Positions 53,060 to 62,220 of a DNA stretch of 64,000 bases are shown here, one piece after another. This stretch comes from Sphingomonadales bacterium 28-55-16 (GTDB lineage Bacteria > Pseudomonadota > Alphaproteobacteria > Sphingomonadales > Sphingomonadaceae), in assembly GCA_002278855.1 (NCBI GenBank), contig NCGG01000007.1, positions 45,859-109,858 of the forward strand, read 5' to 3'. The number at the start of each line of letters is the position of its first letter. Position 1 is the first letter of the stretch. A program made the position numbers and the translations under genes. The notes under the pieces were generated by a model, which saw only the letters and a list, made by a program, of their open reading frames with translations, did not search any database and was not told the DNA's origin.

Positions 53060-55477
53060 TTATACCTTCATCTTCGCGTTGTCGGCATCATAAGCCGGAT
53101 GCTCCAAAACCGTTCCAACACGGCGTTCGCCTTGCAGCATGATGTCAAAACTTGAGCCGGGCGTGGCATTTTCAAGCGGCACACAGGCAAAGAAAAGGCT
53201 TTTGCCGACACGGTGGCCATAACCACCCGATGTTGTGAGGCCAATGCATTGGTCGCCGATTAAACAGGGTTCAGCGCCGCGCACATCGACATTCGTCGCG
53301 TCCACTTCGCCATAGACAATGCGGAAACGGTCAGGCGCATCGAGCGTGGCCTGCTTACCGACGAAATCATCCTTTTTGAAATTGATGAAGCGCGGCATGT
53401 CGGCTTCAATCATCGTCAGCTCGTTCGTGAGTTCCGAGCCCCACGCCTTATAACCCTTTTCGACCCGCATCGTGTTGGCCGCGTAAAGCCCGTAATTGAC
53501 GATGCCATATTCCTGCCCAGCGTCCCACACAGCGTTGTATAATGCCGCAAGATCGCCCATCGCGGGATGCAATTCCCAACCGAGCTCACCCGCATAAGAA
53601 ACCCGAAGCGCGCGCATTTTTATGCCAGCAAGCATGATCTCCTGCCCACTGAGCCAGCGGAAACCTTCATTGCTAAGGTCGGCATCGGTTAGTTTTGCCA
53701 GCACATCGCGCGAGCGTGGTCCGTTCATCACCAGAACGCCAAGGTCCATCGTCAAATTGCGGATGGTTACATCCTCATGCGGGAGCTTGCTTTGGATCAG
53801 CAAATCCCAGTCACGCTGTTCGGCGGCGGCAGCAGACAGACAATAAAAATGGTCATCGGCAAAGCGTGTCACGGTCATTTCGCCGAAAATACGACCCTGA
53901 ATCGACAATGGATGGACCAAGCCGATACCGCCCAATTTCTTTGGCATACGGTTTGCGCAAATACGGTTGAGGAAGGCCTCCGCGTCGGGGCCGCACACAT
54001 CATATTTCGCAAAGCCCGACAGATCGAGCACGCCGACGCGTTCGGCAACAGCCTTCACCTCGGCGGCAACTGCTGCAAAGCTGTTCGTACGGTTATAACC
54101 GCCTTCTTCTTCAGCGCCGTCGAGTGCAAAATATTTGGGACGCTCCCATCCATAGGTTTCGCCATACACGGCGCCGGCGGATAACAACTGCCCGTAGAGC
54201 GCGCTCATCTTTTGCGGACGACCATCAGGCTCCTCTTCCCCAGGAAGCCGCGTGGTAAACGTCATACGGTAATCTAGAAATACCTTGTCGCGGCTGTAGT
54301 TTTCGTCTGCATATGGGCCATAACGCCGCGGGTCGAATTCGGTCATATTGATGTCGGCATCACCGAACACCATCCACTGCGCCATATATTTGCCCGCACC
54401 GCCACCTTGCGCAATACCAAAGCTGGTGCCGCAACAATGCCAGAAGTTTTTGAGGCCAACCGCTGGTCCTAACAACGGGCCGCCATCAGGCGTATGCGGG
54501 ATCGCGCCATTGACGAAACGCCGCAGACCGACTTCGCCAAATATTGGCATCCGTTCAATCGCGCGCTCAAGCCATGGGGCGATCCGCTCCAGATCTTCGG
54601 GAAACAGCTCGCTGGTGGAATCCCATTCGGGGTGCCCGCCGCGCGGAGCCCATGCCTCCGCCAAACCGGTATTCTCATATACGCCGATCAGTCCGCTCTT
54701 TTGTTCCTGACGGAAATAGCCAGAAACATGCGGGCAGCGCATAACGGGGATTTCTTCTTCGCGGTCCTTGAACGCAGGAATCGGATCGGTGACGACATAA
54801 TGATGCTCCATATTGGTCACCGGAATGTCGATGCCTGCCATTTGCGCGATTTGCCGCGCATAGCAGCCGGCGGCGTTCACAACGATTTCCGCGCGGATCG
54901 TGCCTTTTTCGGTCTCAACATCCCATTCGCCTGATGGCAGTTGCGTAAGGCCAGTCACGCGATTTTTGCGCACAATCTTTGCGCCCATGTTTTTCGCGCC
55001 AATGGCAAGGGCATTGCAGATCCCCGATGGGTCAGCATGCCCGTCTTCCGTTGTCCGCGCGCCAGCGATGACACCTTCGAGGGTCATGAACGGGTTATGC
55101 CGGAGAATTTCCTCAGGCGGGATAATCTCCATTTCAAAGCCGATGATCTTCGAAAAGCCCTCGATATAACGCATCCACGCGAGTTCGCGTTCGTTCGTCG
55201 CAAGACGGATACCGCCCGATTTATGCCAGCTGACATATTGCCCGGTGAGCCCCTCAAGCCGTGGGTAGAGCTCATTGCTGTAGGCGTGCATCTTGGCGAG
55301 ATTATAGCTTCCGGTGATGTTTGGACATTGCCCGGCGGCATGCCAAGTGGAACCGGAAGTCAGCTCGTCCTTTTCAATCAATAGACAGTCGGTCCAGCCA
55401 AGCTCTGCGAGATGGTAGAGCAACGATGCCCCCATTATGCCGCCGCCAATAATGACAACCCGCGCCGATGTTTGCAT
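53060..55477 (-). CDS. Dimethylglycine dehydrogenase-like flavoprotein (first copy)
   Basis: This 805-residue protein has the same layout as its neighbour: FAD motif VVIIGGGIMGASLLYHL, SGSTWHAAG with His46 for covalent flavin, then FAO_M and GcvT-type domains (EKGYKAWGSELTNE near the end). The frame opens at 55540, but the ATG at 55477 (MQTSARVVII) fits, with AAGGAG 10 bases upstream. It is the first gene of the leftward operon, whose promoter lies in 55478-55640. The two copies probably handle successive demethylations or different methylated amines. Confidence 0.9.
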   Translation of the reverse strand: MQTSARVVIIGGGIMGASLLYHLAELGWTDCLLIEKDELTSGSTWHAAGQCPNITGSYNLAKMHAYSNELYPRLEGLTGQYVSWHKSGGIRLATNERELAWMRYIEGFSKIIGFEMEIIPPEEILRHNPFMTLEGVIAGARTTEDGHADPSGICNALAIGAKNMGAKIVRKNRVTGLTQLPSGEWDVETEKGTIRAEIVVNAAGCYARQIAQMAGIDIPVTNMEHHYVVTDPIPAFKDREEEIPVMRCPHVSGYFRQEQKSGLIGVYENTGLAEAWAPRGGHPEWDSTSELFPEDLERIAPWLERAIERMPIFGEVGLRRFVNGAIPHTPDGGPLLGPAVGLKNFWHCCGTSFGIAQGGGAGKYMAQWMVFGDADINMTEFDPRRYGPYADENYSRDKVFLDYRMTFTTRLPGEEEPDGRPQKMSALYGQLLSAGAVYGETYGWERPKYFALDGAEEEGGYNRTNSFAAVAAEVKAVAERVGVLDLSGFAKYDVCGPDAEAFLNRICANRMPKKLGGIGLVHPLSIQGRIFGEMTVTRFADDHFYCLSAAAAEQRDWDLLIQSKLPHEDVTIRNLTMDLGVLVMNGPRSRDVLAKLTDADLSNEGFRWLSGQEIMLAGIKMRALRVSYAGELGWELHPAMGDLAALYNAVWDAGQEYGIVNYGLYAANTMRVEKGYKAWGSELTNELTMIEADMPRFINFKKDDFVGKQATLDAPDRFRIVYGEVDATNVDVRGAEPCLIGDQCIGLTTSGGYGHRVGKSLFFACVPLENATPGSSFDIMLQGERRVGTVLEHPAYDADNAKMKV

Positions 55478-55555
55478 GAAAGCCGTGCTCCTTGAGGCAT
55501 TAATCCATGCGAACCTTAAGGCGGGTTTGAGGTCGGACACAAATGGGGAATATGA

Positions 55556-55586
55556 CGGGACTGGTTAAAAAAATTTTTGAGTCCCG
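55556..55586. promoter_or_regulatory. Inverted repeat in the divergent promoter region
   Basis: CGGGACT (55556-55562) and AGTCCCG (55580-55586) are perfect inverted 7-mers separated by a 17-base A/T-rich stretch. They lie in the 163-base gap between the flavoprotein operon and the SDR gene. This is a plausible operator for a regulator of both. Confidence 0.4.
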
Positions 55587-55640
55587 ACCGCTGGTCCATG
55601 TAAGGAGCTCAGTATAGATCCATAACGTGAAAGTTCAGCT

Positions 55641-56405
55641 ATGCGGGTTGCGTTAATTACAGGTGCGGCACAAGGCGTAGGCCTTGCGACCGCGAAGATG
55701 TTTGCTGACACAGGATATCATGTTGTGATGACGGATGTGCAGCCGCTTGATGTACAGATCGCAACATTGGAAGAACGCGGCGGGCATGTTTCCGCGCTGT
55801 CAGGTGATATTTCATCGGAGGCTTTTGTCATCGAACTGGCAGAAAAAATCGCAGCTCAGCATGGAGCAGCAGATGTGCTTGTGAACAATGCCGGCATCAG
55901 CATGATTTCCCCTGCCGAAGACACAAGTATCGAACAATGGCTGCGCGTTATGAACATCAACCTGACCGGTCCGTTTTTACTGTGCCGGGAAATGGGCAAG
56001 CAGATGCTTGCGCGTCAACGCGGCAACATTGTCAACGTTGCCTCGATTGCGGGCCTGCACGGCGTTATCGACCGTTCCGCCTATAATGCATCCAAGCATG
56101 GGTTGATCGGGTTAACACGGACCCTCGCTGCCGAATGGGGCAGTCGCGGCGTGCGCGTAAACGCCGTGTGCCCGGGCTGGATCAAAACCGAAATGGACGA
56201 GGCGGACCAAGGTTCAGGCGCATATTCTGATTCAGACATTATCAACCGCGTGCCTATGGGTCGATTTGCGAAACCGGAAGATGTTGCCCGGGCAATTGCA
56301 TTTCTTGCGCATGAAGACAGCTTCATCAACGGCGTTAGCTTACCAGTAGATGGCGGATGGATTGCCGATGCCAGCTGGGATGCCCTTCGTTTGAAAAAAC
56401 GGTGA
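55641..56405 (+). CDS. Short-chain dehydrogenase/reductase
   Basis: The 254-residue SDR has TGAAQGVGLATA (nucleotide motif), NNAG, and the catalytic triad in VASIAGLHG and SAYNASKHG (Tyr, Lys). It is a generic NAD(P)-dependent oxidoreductase of the FabG-like class, and its substrate is unknown. It is divergent from the flavoprotein operon and may share its regulation. Confidence 0.9.
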   Translation: MRVALITGAAQGVGLATAKMFADTGYHVVMTDVQPLDVQIATLEERGGHVSALSGDISSEAFVIELAEKIAAQHGAADVLVNNAGISMISPAEDTSIEQWLRVMNINLTGPFLLCREMGKQMLARQRGNIVNVASIAGLHGVIDRSAYNASKHGLIGLTRTLAAEWGSRGVRVNAVCPGWIKTEMDEADQGSGAYSDSDIINRVPMGRFAKPEDVARAIAFLAHEDSFINGVSLPVDGGWIADASWDALRLKKR

Positions 56406-56534
56406 GGTCTGCTATACGGTTTTGTAGTTAGAATCAGGTCATATAGCCATATGTTGGACCGTCACAGCATAGTCACAGTTGTGATCTACGCCCCATCTGT
56501 CTGAGATATTGTCTTATTAGCGAAGCGAAACCCA

Positions 56535-57317
56535 ATGACGACCATTTCTATTTCGTTTCCAAAAGTCCGTTTACAGGCATATCTCCTGTTTACCACGCGG
56601 CTGATATGGATAGCATTGCCGCTCTCCATATTGTTACCGCTGCACCTGATCTGGCATTTGCTAAAACTCCCTTCGCCCTGGGCCATGCTGTTCCTGCGCA
56701 TTTGCGCACGCGCATTGGGCGCGCGTGTAACAGTTTATGGCAAGCCGCTGCGACGAGATGTGTTTTTTGTCGCCAACCATATTTCATGGCACGACATTCC
56801 GATATTAGCCGGGATCACTGGATCAGCTTTTGTAGCGCAGGACGGCGTTCGGGATTGGCCAGTGGTTGGCTGGCTCGCAAAGATAAACCGCACGATTTTC
56901 ATCAGCCGAACTGAAAAGCAAAATGTCGCCCAGCAAGTAGCCGAGTTACGCGAAGCGATTGCGGAAAATTGGTCAGTTACCCTTTTTCCCGAAGGCACGA
57001 CATCCGATGGTCGTGGATTATTGCCGTTCAAACAGTCGCTGTTTGCGACGCTTGCGCCGCCGCCCAAACCGATGATGATCCAGCCGGTATATCTGGATTT
57101 TGGCAGTGATGGCCCTGATATCGCTTGGTTGGGCGATGAAACTGGCTGGGAAAGCGCGTGGCGCGCATTTACAAGGCCCGGCAGTTACGACGTTGGTGTG
57201 CATTTCCTGGAACCATTCGATCCAGGGGCGCTTGCGGACCGCAAAATCGTTTGCGCACTTGCACGCTCTCGGATTGCGGCAGCGTTATCATCCAAACTTG
57301 GATATAGCGTCACCTAA
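56535..57317 (+). CDS. 1-acyl-glycerol-3-phosphate acyltransferase-like (PlsC/OlsA family)
   Basis: The 260-residue membrane-associated protein has an N-terminal hydrophobic helix (about residues 17-37) and the acyltransferase HX4D motif NHISWHD, a second block LFPEGTTSDG and a third PVYLDFG. The family moves acyl groups to lysophospholipids or lyso-ornithine lipids. It lies alone between SDR and a dehydrogenase gene and is probably independent of the catabolic cluster. Confidence 0.85.
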   Translation: MTTISISFPKVRLQAYLLFTTRLIWIALPLSILLPLHLIWHLLKLPSPWAMLFLRICARALGARVTVYGKPLRRDVFFVANHISWHDIPILAGITGSAFVAQDGVRDWPVVGWLAKINRTIFISRTEKQNVAQQVAELREAIAENWSVTLFPEGTTSDGRGLLPFKQSLFATLAPPPKPMMIQPVYLDFGSDGPDIAWLGDETGWESAWRAFTRPGSYDVGVHFLEPFDPGALADRKIVCALARSRIAAALSSKLGYSVT

Positions 57318-57462
57318 AGACAACCGCCGCGTTTCGCCGCCTGGCGCAAAGCAAAATAATTCACCCAATTGGCCAAATTTTTCAATTGTGGCGGCGCGTC
57401 GACAGCGCTCTAACTTTTTCGAATAGCGCACAACGCCTATCGAGAAAAAACTGGGTGCAATC

Positions 57463-58416
57463 ATGAAAATCGGATTTATCGGGCTTGGCAATGTCGGCGG
57501 AAAGCTAGCGGGTAGCTTGATCCGTAACGGGCATGACGTAACTGTTCGCGACCTTGATGCGACCCTTGTTGCCGAATATGTGGCCCGCGGCGCTTCTTCT
57601 GCCGCGTCACCCAAAGAGTTGGGCGAAGCTGTCGATCTTATCATCACTTGCCTTCCCTCACCGGCCGCCAGTGCAGCTGTTGCCGAAGGCGAGGATGGTT
57701 TTCTGCAGGTCATGCGCGAGGGGCAAGTGTGGCTCGAAATGAGCACCACCGATTATAGTGAAATCATCCGGCTCGGCGCTCTCGTCCAGGCGCGTGGCGC
57801 GATGTTTATGGAATGCCCCGTCTCGGGCGGCTGTCACCGCGCCGATACAGGCAATATCGCAATTTTTGCTGGCGGCCCACGCGCTGCGTTCGAATTTGTC
57901 CTCCCGGTTTTGACAACCATGGGACGTCGTATCCTGCATACCGGCGATCTGGGCACTGCGTCGCAATTGAAAGTGATGACCAACTATCTTTGCACAGTGC
58001 ATCTCGTTGCGTTGGCTGAAGCGTTGACAACCTGCAAAGCGATCGGACTTGATATGAATACAACATATGAAGCTATCCGGATTTCATCGGGCAATAGCTT
58101 TGTACACGAAACCGAAAGCCAGGTCATTCTCAACGGCAGCCGTGACATTAATTTCACAATGGATCTGGTCAGCAAAGATGTCGGCTTGTTCGACAAAATT
58201 GCCCACGCCGCCAATGTACCTGTGGAATTGTCGCCGCTGATCGTGAAAATCTTCAAAGAGGGCGAGGAAGCTTATGGTCCTCGCGAATTTTCACCGAACA
58301 TCATCCGTCGGTACGAAGAGCCGCTCGGCATCAAAGTCTTGGGTACGGGCTTTCCGGCAGATATGGTCGATGATGAACCCGAAGAACCCGGGTATGAGGT
58401 GGTTGCGAAACGCTAA
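57463..58416 (+). CDS. 3-hydroxyisobutyrate dehydrogenase-family protein
   Basis: The 317-residue beta-hydroxyacid dehydrogenase has the Rossmann motif IGFIGLGNVGGKLAGSLI, ECPVSGGCHRADTGNIAIF for substrate binding, and a SQLKVMTNYL stretch with the catalytic Lys. Members oxidise 3-hydroxyisobutyrate, tartronate semialdehyde-type compounds and related beta-hydroxyacids. Its substrate is unclear; the C-terminus (about the last 30 residues) is longer than usual. Confidence 0.85.
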   Translation: MKIGFIGLGNVGGKLAGSLIRNGHDVTVRDLDATLVAEYVARGASSAASPKELGEAVDLIITCLPSPAASAAVAEGEDGFLQVMREGQVWLEMSTTDYSEIIRLGALVQARGAMFMECPVSGGCHRADTGNIAIFAGGPRAAFEFVLPVLTTMGRRILHTGDLGTASQLKVMTNYLCTVHLVALAEALTTCKAIGLDMNTTYEAIRISSGNSFVHETESQVILNGSRDINFTMDLVSKDVGLFDKIAHAANVPVELSPLIVKIFKEGEEAYGPREFSPNIIRRYEEPLGIKVLGTGFPADMVDDEPEEPGYEVVAKR

Positions 58417-58427
58417 TTCGTCCCAAC

Positions 58428-59342
58428 CTACCGGCTATCCTCCACATTTTTGAACACCCAGTCCATGAAGGTTCGAATTCGCGGATTTTCTTTCATATCT
58501 TTGCGACAGATAAGTCCCCAAGCTCCGGGACATACGGCCTTATGGGCAATAGGCTGAACCAGCCGGCCGGCCGCCAAATCCTGATCAACAAAGGGACCAT
58601 TGACTAAGGCTATCCCTTCGCCATTGAGCGCCATTTCGAGCGCAACGGCCAAGGTATCGACCATCAAATACGGCACTGATGCCTCGAACGGCGCACCGGC
58701 CGAAGCAAACCATGTTTCCCAATTTTGCACTTCGGTATAGATGGCGACAAGAGGCTTGGTCATCAAACCGTGAGGGGATGGATTTTGTCCCATAGCTGCG
58801 GCCACTTCCGGGCTGCACACAGGAAATAGCGCATATTCATACAGCGGCATCCAGTAAAATTTCGCTGGATCAGGTTCAGTCTCGCAATAGACCAGACCGA
58901 CATCGGCGTGGACATCATCAAACTCCCATTCGACCGCGCACGTATTCAGTGTGAGTTTGACTTCGGGATGATCTGCCAAAAACTGTGGCACCCGCTTCGC
59001 GAGCCAGCGAATGGAAGCTGTCACATAGGTTTGCACACGCAGTGGCTTGTCGAGTGCGTTGCGGTGCACTTCCTCGACGCCTTCGAGTAAGGATTCAAAC
59101 GCAGCGCGTACATAGGGGTAGAGCACTTTGCCCTCTTCCGTCGAAACGATGTGCCGCCCTTCCTGAACAAACAAAGTTACGCCAAGGGCATCTTCGACAA
59201 GTTGAACCTGGTGGCTGACTGCAGGGTGCGTAAGGCACAACTCGTCCGCGGCATCGCGAATACTTTGGTGCCGTGTTGCCGCTTCAAAGCCTTTCAGTGC
59301 TTTCAGAGGCGGTAATTGTTTCAGGTCAATCTTTGGATGCAT
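58428..59342 (-). CDS. LysR-family transcriptional regulator
   Basis: The 304-residue protein has the LysR helix-turn-helix (LPPLKALKGFEAATRHQS, then IRDAADELCLTHPAVSHQV) and a substrate-binding effector domain. The N-terminal PPLxALxxFEAA start resembles the GcvA-like subgroup, several members of which control amino-acid or one-carbon catabolism. It is convergent with the dehydrogenase upstream and divergent from nothing; the ALDH-dehydratase-GMC operon lies beyond its start. Confidence 0.92.
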   Translation of the reverse strand: MHPKIDLKQLPPLKALKGFEAATRHQSIRDAADELCLTHPAVSHQVQLVEDALGVTLFVQEGRHIVSTEEGKVLYPYVRAAFESLLEGVEEVHRNALDKPLRVQTYVTASIRWLAKRVPQFLADHPEVKLTLNTCAVEWEFDDVHADVGLVYCETEPDPAKFYWMPLYEYALFPVCSPEVAAAMGQNPSPHGLMTKPLVAIYTEVQNWETWFASAGAPFEASVPYLMVDTLAVALEMALNGEGIALVNGPFVDQDLAAGRLVQPIAHKAVCPGAWGLICRKDMKENPRIRTFMDWVFKNVEDSR

Positions 59343-59410
59343 CGCCTCCCTCCCCGGATTCGCGCTTTACGGATGGGGTTAGCACAGCAAAATACGACTG
59401 GTAAATAAAA

Positions 59411-61036
59411 TTAACGCGTGCTTTTTGCGTCTTCCAAGATCATTGCTGCGCCTTTTTCAGCAACCATGACAGTTGGCGCGTTTGTATTTCCCGAAGTGAT
59501 TGTCGGAAATACTGACGCGTCAACAACCCGCAAGCCATCGATACCATGAACGCGCAAGCGGGCATCGACCACCGAACTAGCAGGGTCTGACCCCATCATG
59601 CACGTGCTTGTCGGGTGATAGACCGTGTCGGCCCTGGCGCGGAAATCGGCCAGCAACGCCTCATCGCCATCCACATGGGCTCCCGGGATAAGTTCCTCGG
59701 TGATGATATCTGCGAGCGGCTTGGTGGAGGCGATCTCACGCAATATTCGGTTGCCAGCCAAAACATCATCAATGTCCGATTGCGTCGCAAGATAGTTTGG
59801 ATGGATAGCCGGATGTTGAGAAGGATCTGCGCTGGTCAGTTCAATATGTCCCCGGCTGGTCGGACGGCAGGGGTTGTGCGACAGCAAAAACGCCGAAAAT
59901 GGATCGGGGTTCAAAAGCTTTCGTTCCGACAAGGGGGTCTTGGTGTAACTGACCGGACTAAAATACAGTTGTAGATTAGGGTGCGCTTTAGTCGCGTCGC
60001 TTCGAACAAAACCGCCGCTTTGATTGACGCTCAGCGACAGCGGCCCTGCGCGGTCAGCGATGTAGCGCAAACCGGCCCGTAGCTTACCCAGAAACGGGTG
60101 AAGGACATCGTTCAACGTTGCCGTACGCACTTTGTAAAAATAGGATACGGCAATATGGTCCTGCAAATTACGGCCCACCGCTTTTGCATCGATCAGCGCT
60201 TCGATGCCGACATTTTTCAATTGGCTTGCATCGCCGATACCGGACAGCATCAACAATTGCGGAGAGTTAATCGCGCCGCCTGCCAGGATCACTTCGCGTC
60301 GCGCCTTCGCCTCTACGCTTGCGCCCTTAGATGTGTACGCAACACCCACTGCGCGCCGTCCCTCGAACAATATACGCGTCACCTGCGCCCGGGTTTGCAG
60401 CTTCAGCGTCTTGCGCTTTCGCGCCGGGTGCAGAAACGCGTTCGCAGTGGATGCACGCCAACCACCACGTGTGTTAATTTGATAATAGCCCACGCCCTCT
60501 GGCTTACAGCCGTTGAAGTCACTGCTGGCAGGAAAGCCTAATGTCTGCGCAGCTTCAATAAAGCTGCGGCAAATGGGATGGGCAAAGGGCGAGATATCAG
60601 TAACATGCTGCGGCCCGCCTTGGCCATGATGGGCGCTGTGCCAGTCGAAGTCCTCTGACTTTTTGAAATAGGGCAACACATCGTCCCATCCCCAACCGTT
60701 GTTGCCCAAGGCTTTCCAATCGTCAAAGTCGCGTGGCTGGCCGCGCACATAGACCATCGCGTTGATGGAACCTGACCCACCAATCACCTTTCCGCGCGGC
60801 CAATAGCTCTGCCGACCGCCGAGCGCGTCCACTGGCTCGGTATCGTACATCCAATTGATCCGTTTATCGAAAAACGTACGGCCGTATCCGATTGGCATTT
60901 GGATCCAGATCGATTGATCGCTTCCCCCAGCTTCCAGTAACAAGACGCTATATTTTCCGTCCTCGGTCAGCCGGTTAGCCAGCACACAACCCGCCGTGCC
61001 TGCGCCGACGATGATATAGTCAAATTCCTGAGTCAC
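59411..61036 (-). CDS. GMC-family choline dehydrogenase-like flavoprotein
   Basis: The 541-residue GMC oxidoreductase has the FAD motif DYIIVGAGTAGCVLANRL, the GSGSINAMVYVRG segment, and the C-terminal signatures VYHPTSTCMMG and NTNAPTVMVAEKGA. The His in the HPTSTC segment is typical of the active-site region. The family oxidises choline or other alcohols to aldehydes. It starts with GTG at 61036, overlapping the dehydratase stop, and is last in its operon. A downstream role for an alcohol made by the dehydratase is likely. Confidence 0.88.
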   Translation of the reverse strand: MTQEFDYIIVGAGTAGCVLANRLTEDGKYSVLLLEAGGSDQSIWIQMPIGYGRTFFDKRINWMYDTEPVDALGGRQSYWPRGKVIGGSGSINAMVYVRGQPRDFDDWKALGNNGWGWDDVLPYFKKSEDFDWHSAHHGQGGPQHVTDISPFAHPICRSFIEAAQTLGFPASSDFNGCKPEGVGYYQINTRGGWRASTANAFLHPARKRKTLKLQTRAQVTRILFEGRRAVGVAYTSKGASVEAKARREVILAGGAINSPQLLMLSGIGDASQLKNVGIEALIDAKAVGRNLQDHIAVSYFYKVRTATLNDVLHPFLGKLRAGLRYIADRAGPLSLSVNQSGGFVRSDATKAHPNLQLYFSPVSYTKTPLSERKLLNPDPFSAFLLSHNPCRPTSRGHIELTSADPSQHPAIHPNYLATQSDIDDVLAGNRILREIASTKPLADIITEELIPGAHVDGDEALLADFRARADTVYHPTSTCMMGSDPASSVVDARLRVHGIDGLRVVDASVFPTITSGNTNAPTVMVAEKGAAMILEDAKSTR

Positions 61037-62220
61037 TGAACGGGGTGCTGCGTCATTTCGAGGTGGAGCATGTTGCCGGTATATGGATGTGCACGCGCGA
61101 CATCTTCGTTCAATTCGACCCCTAAGCCCGGCGCAGTCGAAGGGATGACATGGCCCTCTTCAAAGCGGATCGGCGATTTCAGAATTTCAGTATGAAAACC
61201 GCCCCATGTCTCAATGCTTTCAAGAATGAGGAAGTTTGGCGAACAGGTTGCAATCTGGATATTGGCTGCGCCAACCACAGGACCGCAGTAAAGATGCGGT
61301 GCGATCTGGACATGATCAACCTCAGCCATGGCGGCAATTTTTTTGGCTTCCAATATGCCGCCTACCCGGCCGAGATTCATTTGTAATATGGCCGCCGCAC
61401 CTGCGCGCAAGAGCCGTGCGAAATCATATTTCGTCGTCAGCCGCTCACCTGTGGCAACGGGAATGGTCGTTGCCCGTGCAACCTTCGCCATTTCATCGGG
61501 TGCATCGGGTGGCACCGGCTCTTCCAGCCACAATGGATCATATGGCTCAAGCCGCTTGGCCAGCCGGATCGCCCCTGCCGCTGTCATCTGCCCATGCGTT
61601 CCAAACAGCAAATCTGCTTTCATCCCGACAGCTTCACGCAAGGATTTGGCAAACCGCTCGCAGAGGTCAAGCGCTTCCAACGACAATTGGCGTCCATCAA
61701 ACGCGGAATAAGGACCGGCAGGATCAAATTTCAGCGCGGTAAAGCCCTGAGCCAGATATTCCGCCGACCGTTCTGCCGCCAGATCGGGATCGTGATACAC
61801 ATCTTTTGTGTCGCCGGGTCGTGGATAGATGTAGGTGTACGCACGCAAGCGTTCGTGCACTTGCCCGCCGAGCAGCTTGTAGACCGGCTTATTTGCTTCC
61901 TTACCGATGATATCCCAACACGCCATTTCGAGCGCTGACAAAACACCCATCAAAGTCAAATCGGGGTGTTGGGTAAAGCCGCTTGAATAGACGCGGCGCC
62001 ACATCGTTTCGATATCATGTGGGTCATTACCTGCGACATAACGCGCAAATACATCCTCAATCATCTTCGCAACAAGATGCGGTTCAAACGGCACGCAATA
62101 CGCCTCGCCGATACCCGACACACCGCTATCCGTGGTCAATTTGACAAAGACAAAATAGCGCCCGCCAAAATGCGGCGGCGGGTTGCCAACGACGAAGGTT
62201 TCAATGTCGGTCAGCTTCAT
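61033..62220 (-). CDS. Mandelate racemase/muconate lactonising enzyme-family dehydratase
   Basis: The 395-residue enolase-superfamily protein has the N-terminal cap (ETFVVGNPPPHFGGRYFVFV) and a barrel with GFTALKFDPAGPY, LLFGTHGQM, a WLEEPVPP metal-ligand Glu and TGERLTTKYDF Glu. The strand-3 ligand is a GTHGQ form instead of the usual Asp-x-His/Asn, a known variant of sugar-acid dehydratases and cycloisomerases. It removes water from or isomerises a sugar acid. Its ATG overlaps the ALDH stop (ATGA), so it is one operon with ALDH and GMC. Confidence 0.85.
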   Translation of the reverse strand: MKLTDIETFVVGNPPPHFGGRYFVFVKLTTDSGVSGIGEAYCVPFEPHLVAKMIEDVFARYVAGNDPHDIETMWRRVYSSGFTQHPDLTLMGVLSALEMACWDIIGKEANKPVYKLLGGQVHERLRAYTYIYPRPGDTKDVYHDPDLAAERSAEYLAQGFTALKFDPAGPYSAFDGRQLSLEALDLCERFAKSLREAVGMKADLLFGTHGQMTAAGAIRLAKRLEPYDPLWLEEPVPPDAPDEMAKVARATTIPVATGERLTTKYDFARLLRAGAAAILQMNLGRVGGILEAKKIAAMAEVDHVQIAPHLYCGPVVGAANIQIATCSPNFLILESIETWGGFHTEILKSPIRFEEGHVIPSTAPGLGVELNEDVARAHPYTGNMLHLEMTQHPVQ

